A DNA stretch of 28,843 nucleotides, taken from the NCBI GenBank assembly GCA_964432875.1, contig CAYSPJ010000064.1, positions 1-28,843 of the forward strand, written 5' to 3'. The stretch comes from JACJYE01 sp964432875 (GTDB lineage Bacteria > Bacteroidota > Bacteroidia > Chitinophagales > Saprospiraceae). Made by a program: the position numbers and the translations under genes. The first letter of the stretch is position 1. Every line of letters starts with the position of its first letter. The notes beneath the pieces were generated by a model. The model ran no database searches, had not been told where the DNA came from, and worked only from the letters and a program-made list of their open reading frames with translations. Shown piece after piece: positions 27,301 to 28,843 of this stretch.

Positions 27301-28843
27301 GGCGACTTGTACCTGCTCGGCGTGCGCGATACCGTCACCATCAGCGCTTACTTTGACTATCCTTGCAGCGATATCACCATCGCCGATCCGGGCAACGATT
27401 GGCTCATCCGCCGCCGTGATCCTTTCATCGCCGAAAGCCGTGAAGCCCTCGTGGTCGAGTTGCGCGATTACGATTCCAGCAATCCTGAGCTGCAGGAAAT
27501 CTACCTCGAATACCGCCGCATCGGCGGTGGAGGAGGCTGGACCAGGATTCCGACCTCGGAACTGTCGCCCAACTACGTCGTCAATATCGACTCGCTAGCT
27601 GCTTACGATGCCGCTAATTTCGGCCCGGGCCAGATCCCGAAGTTCTTCTTCATCTGGGATATCACCGAGCGCTACAACCAATACCCCGATGGCATCTACG
27701 AAGTCAGAGCTATCTCTTTCTGTGGTGCCAGCGGTGAGGTCCGCTCCAATATCATCCGCGGCCAGATCCGCCGCCAGACCGGCGATATCTTTGCCATCAC
27801 CAAGCCATCCAATGGCGTCTGGCTGGTGGGCGACGAGATCAGCATCCGGGTCAACAAGGAGGTGGATTGCAACCGGGTGAATGAAATGAAGTTCGAGCTT
27901 AAGAACAAGGCTACCGGCATCCCCGTGCCGGGCCAGGTCTTCTGTTTCTCCGACAACAATACCCTCATCTTCCAGCCCAACGATCAGATCCTGCTCAGCT
28001 ACGACCGCCAGGACCTGGTAGCTACCGTATATGACTTGGTGGATGAAACGGGCAACCGCTATCTGGATACTTTCCGCTGGGAGTTCCGCGTCGTATCCCG
28101 CGATATTTATGTGGATGATAACCTCCTGCGTACCACCATTTACCAGGGCAGCCAAGGGCTGGTCAGTGCCACTGCTTTCCGCAACACGCCAGCGCCAGTC
28201 GGCTTCTCGGTAGAGAACCTCCAGAACTACCCCTGGCTGTCGGCAGACCCGGAAGTAGCGGTCATCAACTCGCCGCTAGGGCGCAAGATCAATTTCACCA
28301 TCGACGGCAGCATGCTGCCCATCGGGGATACTTCGGCCACCCTGGTCATCCTCTCCACCTCGGGCCTGATCAACCAGGGTGCCGATACGGTGCGCATCGA
28401 GGTGAAAGTGCTGGCCAAGCCGCCTTACTGGGTGGTCGATCCCAGCCTCTATTCGCAGAATATGTCGGTTATCTCCAATTTCGAGTTTACCGATGCCCCG
28501 GGCGTCACCTCCCGCGACACCATGGACCTGGTCAGCGCCTGGATCGGCAACCGTATCCGGGGCGTAGCCCGCATCAGTAGCACGGGCGGGGGCTTATACG
28601 CCGCCTTCATGTCTGTGTTCGGCAACCCGGCCGATGCCGGCAAGCCCATCGAGTTCCGCGCCTGGGATGCTTCGGAAGGTAGGGAATACAACGCCTACCC
28701 AAGCTCGACCGACACTATCTTCTTCGCCTCCAACGCGGTGGTGGGTTCATTCCTCTCCCCGGAGATATTATCAATCGACAAAACCAAGGACCGCGCCCGC
28801 TACATCCCGCTGAACGGCAACGGCCGCTGGACCTGGTTCTCGA
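18298..28843 (+). CDS. Giant secreted modular protein (FN3-like/FG-GAP), 3' end beyond window
   Basis: One frame stays open from the ATG at 18298 to the right edge, 3515 codons without a stop. An in-frame TAA at 18268 fixes the start region. Residues 1-21 are a Sec signal peptide (MRRLTL, a hydrophobic core, then SASA before Gln22). Reading order: about fourteen FN3-like domains overall, recognised by a repeating V.AT/ISW...GF.IYRD...PG..Y.Y pattern; carboxypeptidase-regulatory-like domains at about 322-400, 901-991, 1944-2034 and 2035-2131; an FG-GAP block at about 1482-1851; an unrecognised segment at about 2135-3160; and an SbsA-type Ig-like domain at about 3165-3285. It is exported and probably sits on the cell surface or is released. 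A type IX sorting domain, if any, is outside the window. Ligand and function are unknown; adhesion or matrix binding is a guess from the modules. Confidence 0.92.
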   Translation, partial: MRRLTLLVSALLCLFYFSASAQPLSTNAVQNDAYIDVSWSLAQACFQNAGNNNLAYPNGVYLNLFADGVSIYIETIENTMPAAVTNTFRHFVGPDKTVNYSLMLYVIGPGNEITTVNCSSLAATGGTIGFQAPQEVTATDATRVDGVMISWKNKSLLSSSFQIIRKQGMQEVLVASITGSTQIDSVFTYLDAFTLNNAQGLVNGVQYEYCIRTFSNLTNTTFSEQNFMVCDMGSTFDVGLEATDFTLANRVDLSWNDVSDFADRLVIKRNGDVIVTLDDETLTAYSDTDPTYGQNSLYAIELVNTQGSILVQDTTRGGVNAIGAISGYVRTKEGIGVQGVKVRYEVQLAGSMIRDSVFTDFTGFYAFTDVFYSRQGNFSVSASRGSASIVPSKITFTLNNQTPTKSGADFRFNTSLAASTDAIVIEQFEGAQDIDKLNFTWNYTSTADTTHFQLYREGRLIAITDDGAGPPAGMSDLSGKPGYFYAYELRAYSIQNDSFAIASARDTLVFPLVEQPTDFQVQANFDNDSKGVLTLTWDHASTNFSGFKIYRGTKLIATLGPAARRFSDYTGEPGASYQYAITAFRLVEDELTEDGLIGEESFESVALTSPAIQFPAFFEPLSVTATALAADNAVRISWSIPAGIDNLDYYSGFKIMRDGREVGQIMKGDTPEFLDLLGQPGASYNYMVLTFVSLPDTVYFSPGVAASPAALAFPTIATPAIASLVPATGKLQVNIDPAYNAANQNYDGFILFADGVAFDTLQRHQTAGFYYPNIRGAAPFNTTISLRAYRDINGQVFASDAATSMAAIPLANNLLEAPGNINASEEFPMHVAVTWSYPPFKLSRFVVYRDNAVLDTLPTTTRAYYDYTPTPGQTHEYSVKSIYEGAESVVVSDLGRRRNLGVLLGQVISLNNSSNVDSLELRLLNGAQTVGRVFTDQAGFYLIEDLPVDGGQSSLAIQLQTDGRSVEVPSAQQSIPGAPILNQRVTRNFSDVLTPINYPPQPQRDTLAEIREVVAQPYEFQRRVAVSWTVAEGLYDGFEVYRELRRIGTVRKGEPMFLIDSTGTGGITYFYWVKPYIDANGVRTSNDGKGAAAIFPELAPVRNLTATAGYFGADNAINLNWSHRTGRVSYYIVARNEVVLGLVPAGATLTYEDRDGIPDQQYVYTVRAVLQEGSELMFSEPQTVAVKYPKVGNPKIALQAVPDSNAVKLSWAYKGAYVNGYRIYRDDALIATLTAADSFYFDLKGKPGINQEYTVVALLERAEMSYQSTGARDTITFPVLKPVLNLTATAMPTLGNANLSFDYYARGVDYFEMMYMIDYTDANNVAQDSTLMFTFFYSSLKNNKVTFVDELAIPNASIDYMVRAVSVREGVPYFSDYADASLSPYPRPPMPMNFMATKGTFDNRVELSWNTPFEANIDSFEIRRSGISIAMVPGGRRNYSDVFNQIGNLPGGSFTYTIVAYRRDYGVNFESLSASDTGWPGLLRAQYNTLDDPNITSSFGWAVSAHQNKLGVGSPYTGRGFATFYEHTNGSWVRKLSYSHGNDATWTLREYGYSIDVFNSQAAVGAPGTARLGVNDFGWIDYLPIPFTGSDSHVGWVGASDARFGDQVAMTGSRYYGTQQPNAPMPERFIRGYAVPQTAFGFVVPPPIPSNQRYVSMDASDTYIVAGATTGVATEEGLVDVYKRSGNSISHIKRMDGEENGNNFGVSVSINGDLLVVGANKKQSGRVYTYRVSDSSPFLQSLQQLSPPSPVSADALADYGYSVAMSDDYLIVGARNAFDLGSTTNRTGLAYLYKRFGSSFEYVDVLNIPGGLGTNGANFGFSVAACDAGFIVGAPFYAGKGGVFFYSIDLLELWNDRLISVNASDGLFSSRTRVQWTFTGNRDYINGFNIYRDNELMATVGPAESVYQDTEGIPGKEYTYKVTVVTTANRESLPKSDKGFRKGLGVFEGDVFTAVGSAPVPGVLITAQAVIGGEKYVYSNLTDVNGHFYIDGVYFADETVTYSLEASFEGHDFLTNPIPVSISPENNVKSNILFIDNTAYIARGIVRHQDVTCGLDSITVRAISRFSDNTMREEVAMTNADGEYSLVLRPGLAGLTEIRIEIDSIRVRTDDMGMAQDTILYQFVANSGFAGATLSSSGRGIAINNFNNFPREIIVDFENELKYEVEFFVTTVCGLPASSNGTFQIEISTRDGCFQTFATTGVNGRVAVNLPTLDDLILTVKGANPLTVENLLIVDYLRYRPDMIDLLALHIDNFKNNYSPALLDSLTFKKLVYHKPAAIEIANEFGEAFCNDASQPRLIRQNSNYSIRFDVKEFHQGEFCSADEGYIIINNAAAQQNSRDTLQYIAALNQFEPHSFRGGEPNLVAPFRKGINAKYFSAVGDLLAEVNIPVIVLGAAPLPGSDIIVDVTDDQGQVKLPIYVLRDPPGDGSFSTIEEGQTITKSLTDIFSFKGGVGLKTDLKFAVATVGLFLEIDTKIGGSTATEDTYEMTFTTKQAISTSSTADFVGPDADVLVGIGVATQYGIVEEVRFDEMNCTISKIQTFNISPNEIKTDWFYSVGQIKQLIKEKRAQAADALSGTVEVQVGGVMLSKESAADRFNTEAQNWESILDYHQVQSVPYYQLCAEELNPDQLWAEVLFYKKQEEYKRGIGVFGQEVIFTPSNAPSDFRTRVQKAKDARRNFCTDAAVGSYNAQDSFILSRPLQEIVFTTGLAEKYERASRAVDYYLDSLYLSVSTVESRLASPVTSSLFPQVENSTFSAGVTVEKSATVTRSTSSKVSQRGFFDFSLVLGGFLAAKASAGFGLITDIAVAENKLGGQFSLNFEWGKDHYNAQSIEATVGYTLTDDDPGDQFSVTAIRGREPGHTPYFQLLGGRSSCPPELGTIVRDQFDISIWDPETRSAFDHFELRNQDINSTAKFYIQLTNLNPFGEQRDHFVYHEGESNTNGATLILAGQYLGGGNYDGLTYTFINPNQPYILPLEILPSPGVYEYENIQVVLRPSCTDGDLYLLGVRDTVTISAYFDYPCSDITIADPGNDWLIRRRDPFIAESREALVVELRDYDSSNPELQEIYLEYRRIGGGGGWTRIPTSELSPNYVVNIDSLAAYDAANFGPGQIPKFFFIWDITERYNQYPDGIYEVRAISFCGASGEVRSNIIRGQIRRQTGDIFAITKPSNGVWLVGDEISIRVNKEVDCNRVNEMKFELKNKATGIPVPGQVFCFSDNNTLIFQPNDQILLSYDRQDLVATVYDLVDETGNRYLDTFRWEFRVVSRDIYVDDNLLRTTIYQGSQGLVSATAFRNTPAPVGFSVENLQNYPWLSADPEVAVINSPLGRKINFTIDGSMLPIGDTSATLVILSTSGLINQGADTVRIEVKVLAKPPYWVVDPSLYSQNMSVISNFEFTDAPGVTSRDTMDLVSAWIGNRIRGVARISSTGGGLYAAFMSVFGNPADAGKPIEFRAWDASEGREYNAYPSSTDTIFFASNAVVGSFLSPEILSIDKTKDRARYIPLNGNGRWTWFS
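18361..22740 (+). other. FN3-like array with two carboxypeptidase-regulatory-like domains
   Basis: Residues about 22-1481. Around thirteen units of 80-100 residues share a Trp in an ISW/LSW/LNW strand, an IYRD/IMRDG-type strand and a PG..Y.Y turn; clear ones begin near 18691, 19015, 19846, 20152, 20740, 21592, 21868 and 22459. Two beta-sandwich domains of another kind interrupt them: ISGYVRTKEGIGVQGVKV from 19273 and LLGQVISLNN from 21004, each followed by a TD..GFY strand typical of carboxypeptidase-regulatory-like folds. Units are diverged, so the array is old rather than freshly duplicated. Confidence 0.75.
22741..23850 (+). other. FG-GAP propeller-like block
   Basis: Residues about 1482-1851 repeat a pattern of F/YG...V, a short strand with VGA or VAGA, then G..Y/VYxY: SSFGWAV...LGVGSP (from 22789), YGYSIDV...AAVGAPG (from 22951), RFGDQVAM (from 23104), YIVAGATTG (from 23284), NNFGVSVSINGDLLVVGA (from 23401), YGYSVAMSDDYLIVGA (from 23575) and NFGFSVAACDAGFIVGAP (from 23752). 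About seven blades are consistent with a closed beta-propeller such as in integrin alpha chains. The calcium-binding DxDxDG loops of the integrin type are not evident. Confidence 0.78.
24700..27780 (+). other. Giant protein segment of unrecognised fold
   Basis: Residues about 2135-3160 match none of the repeat types before them. Noticeable parts are two glycine/alanine- and serine/threonine-rich, strand-like segments (around 25644-25800 and 26586-26760) on either side of a helical, charged stretch (25960-26480), then a Cys-containing module with DDDPGD (from 26824) and RSSCPPELGT (from 26911). The module resembles, from memory, one that recurs in very large extracellular proteins of aquatic bacteria and some protists; that is unverified. 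Several lines in 25861-26280 are 35-43% GC against 57-72% in lines sampled at 26881-27120. Confidence 0.55.
27781..28130 (+). other. SbsA-type bacterial Ig-like domain
   Basis: Residues about 3162-3278. The run from VWLVGDEISIRVNKEVDC through a TLIFQP strand to DLVDETGNRYLDTFRWEF follows the strand order of Big_5/SbsA Ig-like domains, which compare 'functions of a state before and after' in alpha-2-macroglobulin-like and S-layer proteins. It is the last domain that can be named before the right edge; the further 240 residues look beta-rich. Confidence 0.6.

Overview
The window shows a GC-rich bacterial chromosome fragment split into two halves that diverge from about position 17.9 kb. Bacteroidota is the best reading, plausibly the Saprospiria (Lewinella/Phaeodactylibacter-like). 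This rests on short AT-rich leaders without obvious Shine-Dalgarno sequences, on a giant secreted protein built from fibronectin-III-like, carboxypeptidase-regulatory-like and FG-GAP modules, and on the kinds of surface-glycan genes present. The taxonomic call is an inference.

Positions 1-17868, minus strand, hold thirteen genes read right to left. Neighbours overlap or lie 15 bp or less apart, except for one 242-bp gap, so they look like one operon. In transcription order they are: a GT32-like glycosyltransferase, a GT4-like glycosyltransferase, an O-antigen ligase/polymerase-like membrane protein with a TPR tail, the polysaccharide ABC exporter Wzm then Wzt, an extended SDR (NAD_binding_4/thioester-reductase type), an Rph/PEP-synthase-like phosphotransferase, a thymidylate-kinase-like P-loop protein, a UbiA-family prenyltransferase, an asparagine-synthase-type amidotransferase, a radical SAM protein with an N-terminal cysteine-rich region, a transglutaminase-fold lipoprotein, and a glycosyltransferase cut by the left edge. 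The exporter, ligase and glycosyltransferases argue for assembly and export of a surface polysaccharide or glycolipid. The six enzymes from the SDR to the radical SAM protein are an unusual set of decorating or precursor-forming activities and are the most likely place for undescribed chemistry.

The 242-bp gap between wzm and wzt contains a compact fold-back structure at 12420-12615. It has 11-bp perfect terminal inverted repeats, two oppositely oriented arrays of a 4-nt core at an exact 7-nt period, and an AT-rich centre with a 14-bp palindrome. It looks like a small non-coding insertion or a structured RNA/protein-binding element.

Positions 17869-18297 form the divergent intergenic region, with only a doubtful 80-codon ORF. 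From 18298 to the right edge one plus-strand reading frame stays open for 3515 codons and runs out of the window. It encodes an exported giant modular protein: signal peptide, then about a dozen FN3-like domains interspersed with two carboxypeptidase-regulatory-like domains, an FG-GAP propeller-like block, one more FN3-like domain and two more regulatory-like domains, a long segment of unrecognised fold with a local drop in GC, and an SbsA-type Ig-like domain. Its C-terminus, where a type IX secretion sorting domain would sit, is outside the window. No rRNA, tRNA, CRISPR array, transposase or integrase was seen.
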